DNA of 64,000 nt, from NCBI RefSeq assembly GCF_020883455.1, contig NZ_CP086615.1, forward strand, positions 372,001 to 436,000, given 5' to 3'. Position numbers and translations under genes: made by a program. This DNA comes from Spiribacter halobius. GTDB lineage: Bacteria; Pseudomonadota; Gammaproteobacteria; Nitrococcales; Nitrococcaceae. The notes below the pieces were generated by a model that was not told the origin of the DNA, did no database searches, and saw only the letters and a program-made list of their open reading frames with translations. Shown in pieces: positions 46,128 to 55,763 of this stretch; the first letter of the stretch is position 1; each line of letters opens with the position of its first letter.

Positions 46128-46802
46128 ATGCTGGACCCCGTCATCGCCCCCTCGATCCTTGCCGCCGACTTCGCCCGCCTGGGCGAGGAAGTGGACGCCG
46201 TGCTGGCCGCCGGAGCCGACTGGGTCCATTTCGACGTCATGGACAACCACTACGTCCCGAACCTGAGCTTCGGCCCGGTGGTCTGCCAGGCGCTGCGGCG
46301 GCACGGCGTGACCGCGCCCATCGACGTCCACCTCATGGTGAAGCCGGTGGACCGCATCGTGCCTGAGTTCGCCGCTGCCGGCGCCGATCTCGTCAGCTTC
46401 CACCCCGAGGCGAGCGAGCATGTCGACCGCACCCTGCAGCTCATCCGCGACCAGGGCTGCCGCAGCGGGCTCGTGTTCAACCCGGCGACGCCGCTGGACT
46501 GCCTGCGCTACGTGATGGACAAGGTGGATCTGGTGCTGATCATGTCCGTGAACCCAGGCTTCGGCGGCCAGGCCTTCCTGCCCTCGGCGCTGACCAAGCT
46601 GCGCGAGGCGCGACGGATGATCGCCGACAGCGGCCGCGAGATCCGCCTCGAGGTGGACGGCGGCGTCAAGGTGGACAACCTCGCCGAAGTGGCCGCGGCG
46701 GGCGCCGACACCTTCGTCGCCGGCTCGGCGATCTTCGGCGAGGCCGACTATGCCGAGGTGATCGCCCGCATGCGCGCCGAGCTCGCGGGGGTGGCGGCAT
46801 GA
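46128..46802 (+). CDS. rpe: ribulose-phosphate 3-epimerase
   Basis: A 224-residue TIM-barrel epimerase of the pentose phosphate pathway. [43 protein letters not shown] and the late [14 protein letters not shown] and [11 protein letters not shown] carry the metal and catalytic residues. It overlaps gph by 4 bases; rpe-gph-trpE is the pseudomonad order. Confidence 0.97.
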   Translation: MLDPVIAPSILAADFARLGEEVDAVLAAGADWVHFDVMDNHYVPNLSFGPVVCQALRRHGVTAPIDVHLMVKPVDRIVPEFAAAGADLVSFHPEASEHVDRTLQLIRDQGCRSGLVFNPATPLDCLRYVMDKVDLVLIMSVNPGFGGQAFLPSALTKLREARRMIADSGREIRLEVDGGVKVDNLAEVAAAGADTFVAGSAIFGEADYAEVIARMRAELAGVAA

Positions 46803-47503
46803 TCCGGCCCGCGGCGGTGCTCTTCGACCTCGACGGCACGCTGGTGGACAGCGCCCCCGATCTCGCCACCGCGGTCAATCGCACCCTGGCCGAGCTCGGC
46901 CACGCCCCCGTGGTGGAGGACACGGTCCGGGTGTGGATCGGCAACGGCGCCCGGACGCTGATGGCCCGGGCCCTCGCCGGCCGGCGCGAGTTGGTGGAAG
47001 AACCGCCCGGGCTGGAGGCGGCGCTGGAGCGGTTCTTCCAGCACTACCGGGACTGCCTGGTGGACCGCAGCCGGCCCTATCCCGGGGTGCGGACGGGGCT
47101 CGACACCCTGCGCGGGCTGGGGCTGCCGCTGGGCGTGGTGACCAACAAGCCGGAGCGCTTTACGGCGCCGCTGCTGGAGGCGCTCGACCTGGCGGAATAC
47201 TTCCGGGTGCTGGTGGGTGGCGACACCCTGCCGGTGAAGAAGCCCGACCCGGCGCCGCTGGAGCATGCCGCGCGGGCACTCGCGGTGCCGGTGGCGGACT
47301 GCCTGCTGGTGGGCGACTCGCGGGCCGATCTCGACGCCGCGCTGGCGGCGGGCATGCCGATGGTGCGCGTGCCCTATGGGTATCCCGGCGGGGATGCTAC
47401 ATTTGAGGACCATCCGGAGCTGGAGGTCGCCAGCGTCGATCAGCTGGCGGCCCGGATCGAGGCGGAGCACACCCATGGCGGAGCCGGTCACCGGACAGCC
47501 TGA
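46799..47503 (+). CDS. gph: phosphoglycolate phosphatase
   Basis: A 234-residue HAD hydrolase. The nucleophile motif is [15 protein letters not shown], motif [11 protein letters not shown], Lys in VKKPDPAPL and the acidic motif [14 protein letters not shown]. It removes phosphoglycolate formed by DNA repair or oxygenase activity. Overlap with rpe suggests translational coupling. Confidence 0.94.
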   Translation: MIRPAAVLFDLDGTLVDSAPDLATAVNRTLAELGHAPVVEDTVRVWIGNGARTLMARALAGRRELVEEPPGLEAALERFFQHYRDCLVDRSRPYPGVRTGLDTLRGLGLPLGVVTNKPERFTAPLLEALDLAEYFRVLVGGDTLPVKKPDPAPLEHAARALAVPVADCLLVGDSRADLDAALAAGMPMVRVPYGYPGGDATFEDHPELEVASVDQLAARIEAEHTHGGAGHRTA

Positions 47504-47589
47504 GATCCCAGGGCGCGCGGCCAGCGCGCGATGGCGGCGCTGAGCGTCTGCATCCTCGTCCCGTTGACCCCTGGCTGCCGGAAGTGACC

Positions 47590-49083
47590 ATGGATCCGAC
47601 CACATTCGCCGAGCTCGCGCGTGCGGGCTACACCCGCATCCCCCTGGTACGCGAGGTCCTCGCAGACCTCGATACCCCCCTGTCCACCTATCTCAAGCTC
47701 GCCGAGGGGCCGGGCAGCTACCTGTTCGAGTCCGTGCAGGGCGGCGAGAAGTGGGGGCGCTATTCCATCATCGGCCTGCCCTGCCGGCTGCAGTACCGCA
47801 TCCACGGCCACCGGGTGGAGACCCGCGTGGACGGCGAAGTGGTGGCCGCGGAGACCGTGGACGACCCGCTGGCCTGGGTGGAGTCCCGGCACGCCGAGGT
47901 GCATGCCGCGCCGGCCACGGACCTGCCGGCGCTGCCGCGCTTCCTGGGCGGGCTGGTGGGCTACTTCGGCTACGACACCGTGCGCTACATCGAGCCGCGG
48001 CTGGGCGAGTGCCCCAATCCCGACCCCCTCGGCGTGCCCGACATCCTGCTCATGGACTCCGAGGAGGTGCTGGTCTTCGACAACCTCGCGGGGCGCCTGT
48101 ACCTGGTGGTCAACGTCGAGGCGGCCGAGGGCGAGGCGGCCCTGGAGCGCGGCCATGCCCGGCTCGAGGCCCTCGGCCAGCGCCTGCGCGTCGAGGCCCT
48201 GCGCTACGGCCGGCCCAGCCCGCCGCGCACCGTGGCGGAGGAGGACTTCACCTCGAGCTTCAGCCAGCCGGACTACGAGGCCACCGTGGAGCGCATCCGC
48301 CGCTACATCGTCGATGGCGACTGCATGCAGGTGGTGCCCTCGCGGCGCATGACCGCGCCCTACAGCGGCCGGCCGCTGGATCTGTACCGGGCGCTGCGCT
48401 GCACCAACCCCTCGCCGTACATGTTCTTCCTCGACTTCGGCGACTTCCAGGTGGTGGGCTCTTCGCCGGAGATCCTGGCCCGGCTCGAGGCCGGCGAGGT
48501 CACCCTGAGGCCCATCGCCGGTACCCGCCGGCGCGGGCGCAGCGAGGACGAGGACCGCGCCCTGGAGGCGGAGCTGCTGGCGGACCCGAAGGAGCTCGCC
48601 GAGCACCTGATGCTCATCGACCTCGGCCGCAACGACGTCGGCCGGGTGAGCGAGACGGGCACGGTGCGGGTCACCGACCGCATGACCATCGAGCGCTACA
48701 GCCATGTCATGCACATCGTCTCCAACGTCACCGGCCGGCTGCGGGCGGGGCTCGGTCCGATGGACGTGCTGCGGGCGACCTTCCCCGCGGGCACCCTTTC
48801 CGGGGCGCCCAAGATCCGTGCCCTGGAGATCATCGACGAGGTGGAGCCGGTCAAGCGCGGGGTCTATGCCGGGGCGATTGGCTACCTCTCCTGGTCCGGC
48901 AACATGGACACCGCCATCGCCATCCGCACCGCGGTGATCAAGAACGGCGAGGTGCACGTGCAGGCCGGCGGCGGCATCGTCCACGACTCCGACCCGGCGG
49001 CGGAGTGGGAGGAGACGGTGAACAAGGGCCGCGCCCTGTTCCGGGCGGTGGCGATGGCCGAGGCCGGACTGGATAGCGGTTGA
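47590..49083 (+). CDS. trpE: anthranilate synthase component I
   Basis: A 497-residue chorismate-utilising enzyme making anthranilate with TrpG. The catalytic block is [20 protein letters not shown], followed by [44 protein letters not shown] and [29 protein letters not shown] precedes the ATG at 47590. No tryptophan-rich leader peptide is seen in the 86 bases after gph, so classical attenuation is unlikely. Confidence 0.97.
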   Translation: MDPTTFAELARAGYTRIPLVREVLADLDTPLSTYLKLAEGPGSYLFESVQGGEKWGRYSIIGLPCRLQYRIHGHRVETRVDGEVVAAETVDDPLAWVESRHAEVHAAPATDLPALPRFLGGLVGYFGYDTVRYIEPRLGECPNPDPLGVPDILLMDSEEVLVFDNLAGRLYLVVNVEAAEGEAALERGHARLEALGQRLRVEALRYGRPSPPRTVAEEDFTSSFSQPDYEATVERIRRYIVDGDCMQVVPSRRMTAPYSGRPLDLYRALRCTNPSPYMFFLDFGDFQVVGSSPEILARLEAGEVTLRPIAGTRRRGRSEDEDRALEAELLADPKELAEHLMLIDLGRNDVGRVSETGTVRVTDRMTIERYSHVMHIVSNVTGRLRAGLGPMDVLRATFPAGTLSGAPKIRALEIIDEVEPVKRGVYAGAIGYLSWSGNMDTAIAIRTAVIKNGEVHVQAGGGIVHDSDPAAEWEETVNKGRALFRAVAMAEAGLDSG

Positions 49084-49106
49084 GCGGCGCTCGCGCGGAG
49101 GCAGCC

Positions 49107-49700
49107 ATGCTGTTGATGATCGACAACTACGACTCCTTCACCTACAACCTCGTCCAGTACCTGGGCGAGCTCGGGGCCGAGGTGGCCGTGCGGCGCAACG
49201 ACGCCATCGGCATCGAGGAGATCGAGCGCCTCGCCCCGGCGCGTATCGTCATCTCGCCGGGGCCCTGCACCCCCAACGAGGCCGGCGTCTCGCTGGCGGT
49301 GGTGGAGCGCTTCGCGGGGCGTATCCCGCTGCTCGGCGTCTGCCTCGGCCACCAGGCCATCGGCCAGGCCTTCGGCGCGCGGGTGGTGCACGCAGGGCAG
49401 GTCATGCACGGCAAGACTTCCTGGGTGCATCACCGCGGCGAAGGCGTCTTCCGCGGGCTGCCGCAGCCCATGGAGGCAACCCGCTACCACTCCCTGGTGC
49501 TCGCGCCGGACAGCCTGCCGGACTGCCTCGAGGTCACCGCCTGGACCGAGCATGCCGATGGCACGCTGGAGGAGATCATGGGCGTACGCCACCGCAGCCT
49601 CGACGTCGAGGGCGTGCAGTTCCATCCGGAGTCCATTCTCACGGCGGCGGGCCACGACCTGCTGCGCAACTTTCTCGAGCGGCCGGCGGCGGCCGCCTGA
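49107..49700 (+). CDS. trpG: anthranilate synthase component II (glutamine amidotransferase)
   Basis: A 197-residue class I amidotransferase. [17 protein letters not shown] at the N-terminus, nucleophile Cys in [16 protein letters not shown], and the His-Glu pair in [11 protein letters not shown] complete the triad. It may also serve PabB. The ATG at 49107 follows GCGGAGG; the upstream in-frame ATG overlaps trpE. It lies 23 bases after trpE. Confidence 0.96.
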   Translation: MLLMIDNYDSFTYNLVQYLGELGAEVAVRRNDAIGIEEIERLAPARIVISPGPCTPNEAGVSLAVVERFAGRIPLLGVCLGHQAIGQAFGARVVHAGQVMHGKTSWVHHRGEGVFRGLPQPMEATRYHSLVLAPDSLPDCLEVTAWTEHADGTLEEIMGVRHRSLDVEGVQFHPESILTAAGHDLLRNFLERPAAAA

Positions 49701-49728
49701 GCACGGCGAGGCGGGAGGAGCATCACTC

Positions 49729-50760
49729 ATGGAGATGCGGGAGGCGATCCGCGCGGTCATGGAGCGCGAGGATCTCGACCACGAGGCGATGACCGGCGTC
49801 ATGCGCCGGATCATGACCGGCGAGGCGACGCCGGCGCAGATCGGCGGCTTCCTCGTCGGCCTGGCCATGAAGGGCGAGACCGTCACCGAGATCGCCGCGG
49901 CGGCCGCCGTGATGCGCGAGCTCGCCACCCGCGTCGACGTGCCCACCGAGCATCTGGTGGACACCTGCGGCACCGGCGGTGACGCCCGCGGCACCTTCAA
50001 CATCTCCACGGCCACGGCCTTCGTGGTCGCTGCCGCCGGTGGCCGCGTGGCGAAGCACGGCAACCGCTCCGTCTCCAGCGCATCCGGCAGCGCCGACGTG
50101 CTCGAGGCCGCCGGCGCGAATATCGATCTGGCCCCGGCGCAGGTGGCGGCCTGCGTCCAGCGCACCGGGGTCGGTTTCCTGTTCGCCCCACGCCATCATT
50201 CGGCCATGCGTCACGCCGTCGGCCCCCGCCGGGAGATGGGGGTGCGGACGCTGTTCAACCTGCTCGGGCCGCTCACCAATCCCGCCGGGGCCCCGAATCA
50301 GCTCATGGGCGTGTTCGCCGGGCACTGGGTGCGCCCGCTTGCCGAGGTGCTGCAGACCCTCGGCAGTGAGCGGGTGATGGTGGTGCACTCGGAGGACGGG
50401 CTCGATGAGATCAGCGTCGGCGCGCCGACCCATGTGGCCGAGCTGCGGGACGGCACGGTCCGCGAGTACCGCATCCGCCCGGAGGATTTCGGCCTCGCCA
50501 CTGCCGATCTCGGCCCGCTGCGGGTGGACTCCGCCGAGCGCAGCCTCGAGATCATCCGCGCGGTCTACGACGGCATCCCCGGTCCGGCCGCGGACATGCT
50601 GGCGCTGAACGCCGGGGCGGCGATCCACGTCGCCGGCCTGGTGGACGACCTCGGCACCGGCGTGGCCCGCGCGCGGGAGGCCCTGGCCGACGGCAGCGCC
50701 CGCGACGCCCTGGAGCGATTCGTACGCACCACCCGGGAACTGGCCGCGGAGGCATCATGA
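49729..50760 (+). CDS. trpD: anthranilate phosphoribosyltransferase
   Basis: A 343-residue enzyme coupling anthranilate to PRPP. Signature [22 protein letters not shown] (near residue 80), the KHGNRSVSS loop and [22 protein letters not shown] are intact. GGGAGGAG lies about 9 bases before the ATG at 49729. It overlaps trpC by 4 bases. Confidence 0.96.
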   Translation: MEMREAIRAVMEREDLDHEAMTGVMRRIMTGEATPAQIGGFLVGLAMKGETVTEIAAAAAVMRELATRVDVPTEHLVDTCGTGGDARGTFNISTATAFVVAAAGGRVAKHGNRSVSSASGSADVLEAAGANIDLAPAQVAACVQRTGVGFLFAPRHHSAMRHAVGPRREMGVRTLFNLLGPLTNPAGAPNQLMGVFAGHWVRPLAEVLQTLGSERVMVVHSEDGLDEISVGAPTHVAELRDGTVREYRIRPEDFGLATADLGPLRVDSAERSLEIIRAVYDGIPGPAADMLALNAGAAIHVAGLVDDLGTGVARAREALADGSARDALERFVRTTRELAAEAS

Positions 50761-51557
50761 GCGACGGCACCCCCGATATCCTGCGCCGCATCCTGCAGCG
50801 CAAGGCGGAGATCGTCGCCGAGCGCAGCGAGCAGATCGGCCTGCGGGCGTTCAGCACCCGCGTCGAGCAGGCGCCGCCGGTGCGCGGCTTCCGCGCCGCC
50901 CTGGAGGCGCGGATCGGCGCCGGCGACGCCGCCGTGATCGCCGAGGTGAAAAAGGCCTCCCCCAGCAAGGGCGTGCTGCGGGAGGCCTTCGACCCCGCCG
51001 CCATCGCCCGCAGCTACGAGGCCGCCGGCGCCGCCTGTCTTTCGGTGCTCACCGACGAGGACTTCTTCCAGGGCCGCGACGAGGACCTGCAGCTCGCCCG
51101 CGGCGCCTGCGGCCTGCCGGTGCTGCGCAAGGACTTCATCATCGATGCCTATCAGGTCTACGAGGCCCGTGCACTGGGAGCGGACTGCATCCTGCTGATC
51201 GTCGCCGCCCTCGGCGACGCCACCCTGAAGGAGCTGCACCTCCTCGGCCAGGAGCTCGGCATGGACGTGCTGGTTGAGGTCCACGACGCCGAGGAGCTCG
51301 ACCGGGCGCTCGCCATCGGCGCGGAGCTCATCGGCATCAACAACCGCGATCTGCGCACCTTCGAGACCGACATCGATACCACCCTGCGCCTGCGCGAGCG
51401 CCTCCCGGAAGAGGCCCTCGTGGTCACCGAAAGCGGCATCCACACCGCGGAGGAGGTCGCCCACCTCCGCCGGCACGGGGTACACGCGTTTCTGGTGGGG
51501 GAGGCGTTCATGCGGGAACCGGACCCGGGCCGCAAGCTGGCGGAGCTCTTCGGCTAA
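50757..51557 (+). CDS. trpC: indole-3-glycerol-phosphate synthase
   Basis: A 266-residue TIM-barrel enzyme. [17 protein letters not shown] carries the catalytic Lys; [18 protein letters not shown] and [22 protein letters not shown] follow; [10 protein letters not shown] closes the phosphate site. It ends the trpEGDC unit. The final 13 codons are repeated as a perfect inverted copy directly after the stop. Confidence 0.97.
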   Translation: MSDGTPDILRRILQRKAEIVAERSEQIGLRAFSTRVEQAPPVRGFRAALEARIGAGDAAVIAEVKKASPSKGVLREAFDPAAIARSYEAAGAACLSVLTDEDFFQGRDEDLQLARGACGLPVLRKDFIIDAYQVYEARALGADCILLIVAALGDATLKELHLLGQELGMDVLVEVHDAEELDRALAIGAELIGINNRDLRTFETDIDTTLRLRERLPEEALVVTESGIHTAEEVAHLRRHGVHAFLVGEAFMREPDPGRKLAELFG

Positions 51558-51594
51558 CGCCGTCGAGCTCCGCCAGCTTGCGGCCCGGGTCCGG
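51519..51594 (+). terminator. 30-bp perfect inverted duplication of the trpC 3' end
   Basis: Bases 51519-51548, coding for the trpC C-terminus, are repeated exactly in inverted form at 51565-51594. The 16-base centre contains a further CGGC-TAAC-GCCG mini-hairpin whose apex holds the TAA stop (51555-51557). This is the longest perfect inverted repeat in the set. Confidence 0.85.
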
Positions 51595-51696
51595 AGTTCA
51601 AAGTTCAAGGTTCAAAGTTCAAAGACCGCAAGAGCGAGCGTCGGGGCACTGGCTAGCTCGCTCGGTCTTTGAACTTTGAACTTGCAACTTTGAACT
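51595..51696. repeat. fold-back TTCAAAG array between trpC and crp
   Basis: The left arm (51595-51628) has five 7-nt TTCAAAG/TTCAAGG units; the right arm (about 51663-51696) is its near-perfect reverse complement, differing at a few positions. AGCGAGC/GCTCGCT extends the pairing inwards. Each end abuts the inverted copy of the neighbouring gene's 3' end. Confidence 0.85.
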
Positions 51697-51730
51697 ATGG
51701 TGATTTTCAACGCGTGTTGAAAATCACCAT
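51697..51730 (-). terminator. stop-spanning inverted duplication of the crp 3' end
   Basis: The crp codons at 51716-51730 are repeated as a perfect 15-bp inverted copy at 51697-51711 with a 4-base loop. The TGA stop (51707-51709) lies in the copied arm. The TTCAAAG array follows on the gene's strand. Confidence 0.82.
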
Positions 51731-52345
51731 CGTCTTGCCACTCACCGAGATCAGCCCCTGCTCCTCCAGGTCCTTCAGCACCCGGCCCACCATCTCGCGG
51801 GAGCAGCCGACGATGCGGCCGAGCTCCTGACGGGTGATGCGGATCTGCATGCCATCCGGGTGGGTCATGGCGTCGGGCTCGGCGGCGAGGTCGAGCAGGG
51901 TGCGGGCAATGCGGCCGGTGACATCCAGGAAGGCGAGGTCGCGCACCTTCATGCTGGTCTTGCGGAGGCGGTCGGCCATCTGGCCGGCCAGGTGGAAGAG
52001 GATCTGCGGGTCGTCGTTGGCGATCTGGCGGAAGCGGTTGTAGCTTATCTCGGCCAGCTCACAGTGCGTCCGGGTGCGGATCCAGGCACTGCGGGTGGTG
52101 CTCTGGCCGAACAGCCCCATCTCGCCGAAGAAGTCGCCGGCGTTGAGATAGGCAAGCACCAGCTCGTGGCCGCTCTCGTCGTCCATGAGCACGCTCACCG
52201 ACCCCTCGATGATGAAATAGAGGGCATCGGATTGGTCGCCGGCATAGATGACCACCGTCTTCGGCGGGTAGCGGCGCCGATGGCAGTGCCTGAGCAGGTG
52301 GTCCATGGGGGGCTTGTTCAGCAAATCCTTGGCCGCCTGTACCAT
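51707..52345 (-). CDS. crp: cAMP-binding global regulator Crp/Vfr
   Basis: A 212-residue CRP-family regulator, close to P. aeruginosa Vfr in context and length. The cyclic-nucleotide pocket has [22 protein letters not shown], with the Arg-Ser pair that contacts cAMP; the Thr of the C helix is present ([10 protein letters not shown]) while the Ser after it is Gly, as is usual outside enterics. The recognition helix is [19 protein letters not shown]. Vfr is fed by cAMP whose synthesis depends on Pil-Chp, also in this window. ATG at 52345 follows AAGGA. Confidence 0.95.
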   Translation of the reverse strand: MVQAAKDLLNKPPMDHLLRHCHRRRYPPKTVVIYAGDQSDALYFIIEGSVSVLMDDESGHELVLAYLNAGDFFGEMGLFGQSTTRSAWIRTRTHCELAEISYNRFRQIANDDPQILFHLAGQMADRLRKTSMKVRDLAFLDVTGRIARTLLDLAAEPDAMTHPDGMQIRITRQELGRIVGCSREMVGRVLKDLEEQGLISVSGKTMVIFNTR

Positions 52346-52533
52346 TTTTATGTCCTTGTGTGCCGTTGCCGCGGCTGTGTCGCTTATTCGTAGTACACCC
52401 CCGCGGCGACCGCAACCATCTTTTTCGAATCGAGAAACGCGCCGTTTCCCGGGGCGTGCCAGTGACGATATACTACCCGGCTTTTCATTCAAAGCGCGTG
52501 GCCGGCAGGCGCGTGTGCAGGAGGCAGCATAAG

Positions 52534-52950
52534 GTGAAGGCGAGTATCCGCTGGCTCGACGGGATGGCCTTCGAGGGCCGCACCGGCAGTGGCCACAGCG
52601 TGACGGTGGACGGGCCGCCGGACCTCGGCGGGCGCGACCGCGGGCCGCGGCCGATGGAGCTGCTGCTGCTCGGCGTCGGCACCTGCTCGGCGGTGGACGT
52701 GGTGCACATCCTTCAGCGCGGGCGCCATCCGGTGAGCGACTGCGAGGTGGACGTCGCCGCCGAGCGCCGGGACGAGCCGCCCAAGGTGTTCACGCATATC
52801 CATCTGCACTTCCGCGTCAGCGGCAGCGGGCTCAAGCCGGAGGCCGTGGCGCGGGCGGTACGGCTGTCCGCGGAGAAGTACTGCTCGGCCTCGATCATGC
52901 TGGGGCAGGCCGCGGAGATCACTCACGACCACGAGGTCGTGGAGGTCTGA
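52534..52950 (+). CDS. OsmC/Ohr family protein
   Basis: A 138-residue OsmC-fold protein. Conserved parts are [25 protein letters not shown] (with the first redox Cys) and the later [13 protein letters not shown] (second Cys), so peroxidase-type chemistry is possible. It is the YhfA-like subgroup usually beside crp. The GTG start has GGAGG 9 bases upstream. A TATACT at 52469-52474 could be its -10. Confidence 0.9.
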   Translation: MKASIRWLDGMAFEGRTGSGHSVTVDGPPDLGGRDRGPRPMELLLLGVGTCSAVDVVHILQRGRHPVSDCEVDVAAERRDEPPKVFTHIHLHFRVSGSGLKPEAVARAVRLSAEKYCSASIMLGQAAEITHDHEVVEV

Positions 52951-52994
52951 AGCCATCCCTTGGGTGGCCGGACCGTCACGGGAGGTAGCGAGCG

Positions 52995-53819
52995 TTGGCG
53001 CAGTCGGAACGGGTGAAGCTCTACGGCTTCAACAATCTCACGAAGTCGCTCAGCTTCAACATCTACGACATCTGCTACGCCAACACGGCGGCGCAGAGGC
53101 GCGACTACATCGAATACATCGACGAGGTCTACAACGCCGAGCGGCTGACCCAGATCCTCACCGGCGTCGCCGAGATCATCGGCGCCACGGTGCTGAACGT
53201 CGCCCGCGAGGACTACGATCCCCAGGGCGCAAGCGTGACCATTCTGATCGCCGAGCAGGATGACGGCACCGGCATCGAGGAGACCTACGTCACCGCGCCG
53301 GCCTCGCCGGGGCCGCTGCCGGAGACCGTGCTGGCGCATCTCGACAAGAGCCACATCACGGTGCACACCTACCCGGAGAGCCACCCGCATCGCGGCGTGA
53401 GCACCTTTCGGGCGGACATCGACGTCTCCACCTGCGGGCTGATCTCGCCGCTGAAGGCGCTCAACTACCTGATCCACTCCTTCGACTCGGACATCGTCAC
53501 GATGGACTACCGGGTGCGCGGCTTCACCCGGGACGTCGAGGGCCGCAAGCACTTCATCGATCACGAGATCACCTCGATCCAGAACTACCTGGCCGAGGAC
53601 ACCCTGGCGCGCTATCACACCATCGACGTCAACATGCTTCAGGAGAACATCTTCCACACGAAGATGATGCTCAAGGACTGGGACGTGGACGACTACCTCT
53701 TCGGCGAGTCCGCGAGCGACCTTCCGGACGAGGAGCGCGACCACATCCGCGAGGTGCTGCGCCACGAGATGCTGGAGATCTTCTCCGGGCGCAACCTCGC
53801 CCTCAGCGCCGGGCAGTGA
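52995..53819 (+). CDS. speD: S-adenosylmethionine decarboxylase proenzyme
   Basis: A 274-residue E. coli-type proenzyme that cleaves itself to create a pyruvoyl group, then decarboxylates SAM for spermidine synthesis. The cleavage site is between Lys and Ser119 in [38 protein letters not shown] is the class N-terminus. The start codon is TTG (52995) with GGAGGT ideally spaced 8 bases upstream; no ATG is available near the conserved start. Confidence 0.95.
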   Translation: MAQSERVKLYGFNNLTKSLSFNIYDICYANTAAQRRDYIEYIDEVYNAERLTQILTGVAEIIGATVLNVAREDYDPQGASVTILIAEQDDGTGIEETYVTAPASPGPLPETVLAHLDKSHITVHTYPESHPHRGVSTFRADIDVSTCGLISPLKALNYLIHSFDSDIVTMDYRVRGFTRDVEGRKHFIDHEITSIQNYLAEDTLARYHTIDVNMLQENIFHTKMMLKDWDVDDYLFGESASDLPDEERDHIREVLRHEMLEIFSGRNLALSAGQ

Positions 53820-53825
53820 TGCTGC

Positions 53826-53865
53826 GCCCCGGCGCCTTGTCTGGCGTCGGGGCTTTGTGTAGTAT
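53826..53865 (+). promoter_or_regulatory. speD terminator overlapping the rplM promoter
   Basis: An 11-bp GC stem (53826-53836 with 53843-53853, one wobble) followed by TTTGTGT is a fair intrinsic terminator for speD. Its loop TTGTCT (53837-53842) doubles as a -35, 17 bases from TAGTAT (53860-53865), giving a good promoter for rplM-rpsI. Confidence 0.65.
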
Positions 53866-53909
53866 CCCGCCTCTTGATCGGGAGCGACGGCTTCGGAGAG
53901 CTTTTCCCA

Positions 53910-54338
53910 ATGAGGACCTTCAGCGCCAAACCGGCGGACGTGCAGCGCGACTGGTACGTGGTGGATGCCACCGACAAGACACTCGGTCGGCTCGCCTCGG
54001 AGATCGCCTTCCGCCTGCGCGGCAAGCACAAGGCCGAGTTCACGCCCCACGTGGACACCGGTGACTACATCGTCGTGGTGAACGCCGAGCGCGTGGCCTT
54101 GACCGGCCGCAAGGCCTCGCAGAAGACCTACCACCGGTTTACCGGCTATGTGGGCCACATGAAGAGCATCACCTTCGACAAGCTCATCACGAGCCACCCG
54201 GAGCGGGCCATCGAGCACGCCGTGCGGGGCATGCTGCCGAAGAACCGCCTCGGGCGGCAGATGATCAAGAAGCTCAAGGTCTACAGCGGCCCCGAGCACA
54301 ACCATCACGCCCAGCAGCCGCAGGCGCTGGAGATCTGA
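53910..54338 (+). CDS. rplM: 50S ribosomal protein L13
   Basis: A 142-residue ribosomal protein. [30 protein letters not shown] is the L13 start; [18 protein letters not shown] and [19 protein letters not shown] follow. GGAGAG lies 9 bases before the ATG. rpsI follows 25 bases later, the universal L13-S9 operon. Confidence 0.98.
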   Translation: MRTFSAKPADVQRDWYVVDATDKTLGRLASEIAFRLRGKHKAEFTPHVDTGDYIVVVNAERVALTGRKASQKTYHRFTGYVGHMKSITFDKLITSHPERAIEHAVRGMLPKNRLGRQMIKKLKVYSGPEHNHHAQQPQALEI

Positions 54339-54363
54339 TCCCGCCTGAGAGACGGAACAAGAC

Positions 54364-54756
54364 ATGGCAACCGAGCAGTATTACGGAACCGGCCGCCGCA
54401 AGACCTCCTCCGCGCGGGTCTACCTGCGCCCGGGGCAGGGACAGATCACCGTCAACGGGCGGCCGCTGGATCAGTACTTCGGGCGCGAGACCGCCCGCAT
54501 GGTGGTGCGCCAGCCCCTGGAGCTCACCGAGACTACCGACAAGCTGGACGTCAATGTTACGGTCTTTGGCGGTGGTTCGAGCGGTCAGGCCGGCGCCATC
54601 CGCCACGGCATCACCCGGGCGCTGGTCCAGTACGACGAGGACATGAAGAGCGGCCTCCGCCGCGCCGGCCTCGTCACCCGCGACGCCCGCATGGTGGAGC
54701 GCAAGAAGATCGGCCTGCACAAGGCGCGCCGGGCCACCCAGTTCTCCAAGCGCTGA
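54364..54756 (+). CDS. rpsI: 30S ribosomal protein S9
   Basis: A 130-residue ribosomal protein. [27 protein letters not shown] is the S9 N-terminus, [14 protein letters not shown] the central motif and the C-terminus is the basic [11 protein letters not shown] that reaches the P-site tRNA. It lies 11 bases upstream of tRNA-Gln, so the tRNA may be processed from the ribosomal-protein transcript. Confidence 0.98.
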   Translation: MATEQYYGTGRRKTSSARVYLRPGQGQITVNGRPLDQYFGRETARMVVRQPLELTETTDKLDVNVTVFGGGSSGQAGAIRHGITRALVQYDEDMKSGLRRAGLVTRDARMVERKKIGLHKARRATQFSKR

Positions 54757-54767
54757 TCACGGTTCAT

Positions 54768-54841
54768 TGGGGGATCGTCTAGCGGTAGGACAGCGGACTC
54801 TGACTCCGTTAACCCAGGTTCGAATCCTGGTCCCCCAGCCA
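54768..54841 (+). tRNA. tRNA-Gln (anticodon CTG)
   Basis: All four arms form: acceptor TGGGGGA/TCCCCCA, D arm GTC-TAGCGGTAG-GAC, anticodon stem GCGGA/TCCGT with loop CTCTGAC (anticodon CTG, reads CAG), and T arm CCAGG-TTCGAAT-CCTGG. The discriminator is G and CCA is encoded. The first base is T pairing with A, as in E. coli tRNA-Gln. Confidence 0.97.
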
Positions 54842-54890
54842 ACATGAAAAAGGCCCGCCACCGAGCGGGCCTTTTTCATGTTGGCTGGGG
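54833..54890 (+). terminator. terminator built from an inverted copy of the tRNA-Gln 3' end
   Basis: A perfect 26-bp inverted repeat joins 54833-54858 to 54865-54890 with a 6-base loop. The left arm begins inside the tRNA acceptor strand (CCCCAGCCA), so the 3' end of the tRNA is itself duplicated in inverted form downstream. The inner part is a normal AAAAAGGCCCGC/GCGGGCCTTTTT terminator usable in both directions. Confidence 0.9.
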
Positions 54891-54962
54891 CACCCGCCCG
54901 GCGATCGATCCGCTCACCCGGGTGCGCCGGCGCTCAGCGCGGCAACGTCATCTTCGCTTGTC

Positions 54963-55102
54963 TATACTCCCGGCGTTTGCCGCCAGGGATGTGCTTAAGG
55001 CCTGTGCCTACCCGGGCCTGCACGGGCAGACGCGGGCCCGAACTCCTGGCGGCATCTCACCTGCATTGAGGACCTCCAGAACAAAAAACAGAGGTAATAC
55101 CC
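54963..55102 (+). promoter_or_regulatory. promoter -10 and structured leader before the lipoprotein gene
   Basis: TATACT (54963-54968) is a good -10; the -35 is poor. The leader is closed by a perfect 9-bp pair GCCGCCAGG (54979-54987) with CCTGGCGGC (55045-55053), and CGGGCC/GGCCCG can pair inside. No known riboswitch motif was recognised. Confidence 0.45.
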
Positions 55103-55474
55103 ATGACAGCTCGCACCCTGCCATTGGCCACGATCCTGCTGCTCGCCCTGTTTCTTGCTGCCTGCGCGACCACCTCGGGAACCCAGGTTTCGGACGACGA
55201 CCTTGGGCAGATCACGAAAGGGGAGACGACCTACTCCGAAGTCATCGAGCGCCTCGGCGAGCCGGACTCGACGAAGACCACCGGTGAAGGCCGCATGATC
55301 GCGTACAACTACTCCGAGGCGCGCCCTGGCCTGCTGAGCTACGTGCCGTACGCCTCCGCCCTGAGCAAGACCGACACCGAGTACCGTGTCGTTTACATCT
55401 TCTTCGATGACAGCGACGTTGTTCGCGAGGTGCAGGTGGAAGACGGCGGCAGCGAGAGCGGGACGTCGCTTTAG
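55103..55474 (+). CDS. SmpA/BamE-like outer-membrane lipoprotein
   Basis: A 123-residue lipoprotein. The signal peptide TLPLATILLLALFLAACA ends in the lipobox LAAC (Cys21). The mature part has ITKGETTYSEVIERLGEPDSTKT, the BamE/SmpA-type motif, and later DTEYRVVYIFFDDSDVVREVQVE. It is longer in the middle than BamE itself, so a BamE paralogue is more likely than the assembly factor. It is preceded by an unusually structured leader. Confidence 0.82.
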   Translation: MTARTLPLATILLLALFLAACATTSGTQVSDDDLGQITKGETTYSEVIERLGEPDSTKTTGEGRMIAYNYSEARPGLLSYVPYASALSKTDTEYRVVYIFFDDSDVVREVQVEDGGSESGTSL

Positions 55475-55763
55475 CCCGGTATTCGCGCTGCCTTGCCCGG
55501 CGGGCGGTTCAGCGCGCCAATCGAGGAGTGCGGGTCGGGCGTCGTTCAGGCCCCTGCTGCTCGGCGCGGACGGGCTTATCCGCCTTCACGGGTCGGAGAA
55601 GACCTTGGCTCGAGACGCGGAGCCGCTGGAGCATCCCCTGCACGTAGCAGCCGCGGGCGACCCGCGGGCGGATGGGCTGTTCCTTCCGCCTGATGCCGCC
55701 GGTACCTCGCGCCAGGGTGGTCGGATCAGCTAGTCTGAACCTCGCGCAGAAGAGGAGGTGCCG
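55475..55763. other. lipoprotein-moaD spacer
   Basis: In these 289 bases I see no gene with codon structure or homology. A CCGCGGG-CGA-CCCGCGG hairpin lies near 55652-55670. GAGGAGG just before 55764 is the moaD ribosome site. Confidence 0.4.

Noticed and set aside
47504-47589. trp attenuator with leader peptide before trpE
   Set aside because: The gap is 86 bases with no run of TGG codons and no alternative hairpins ending in a U-run.
51595-51696. Possible CRISPR-like array (regular short repeats)
   Set aside because: The units are 7 bases with no unique spacers, the two halves mirror each other, and no cas genes are present.
55475-55763. Minus-strand open frame covering the lipoprotein-moaD gap
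   Set aside because: It extends antisense through moaD, has no ribosome site, and its product is an Arg/Pro-rich low-complexity string typical of shadow frames.
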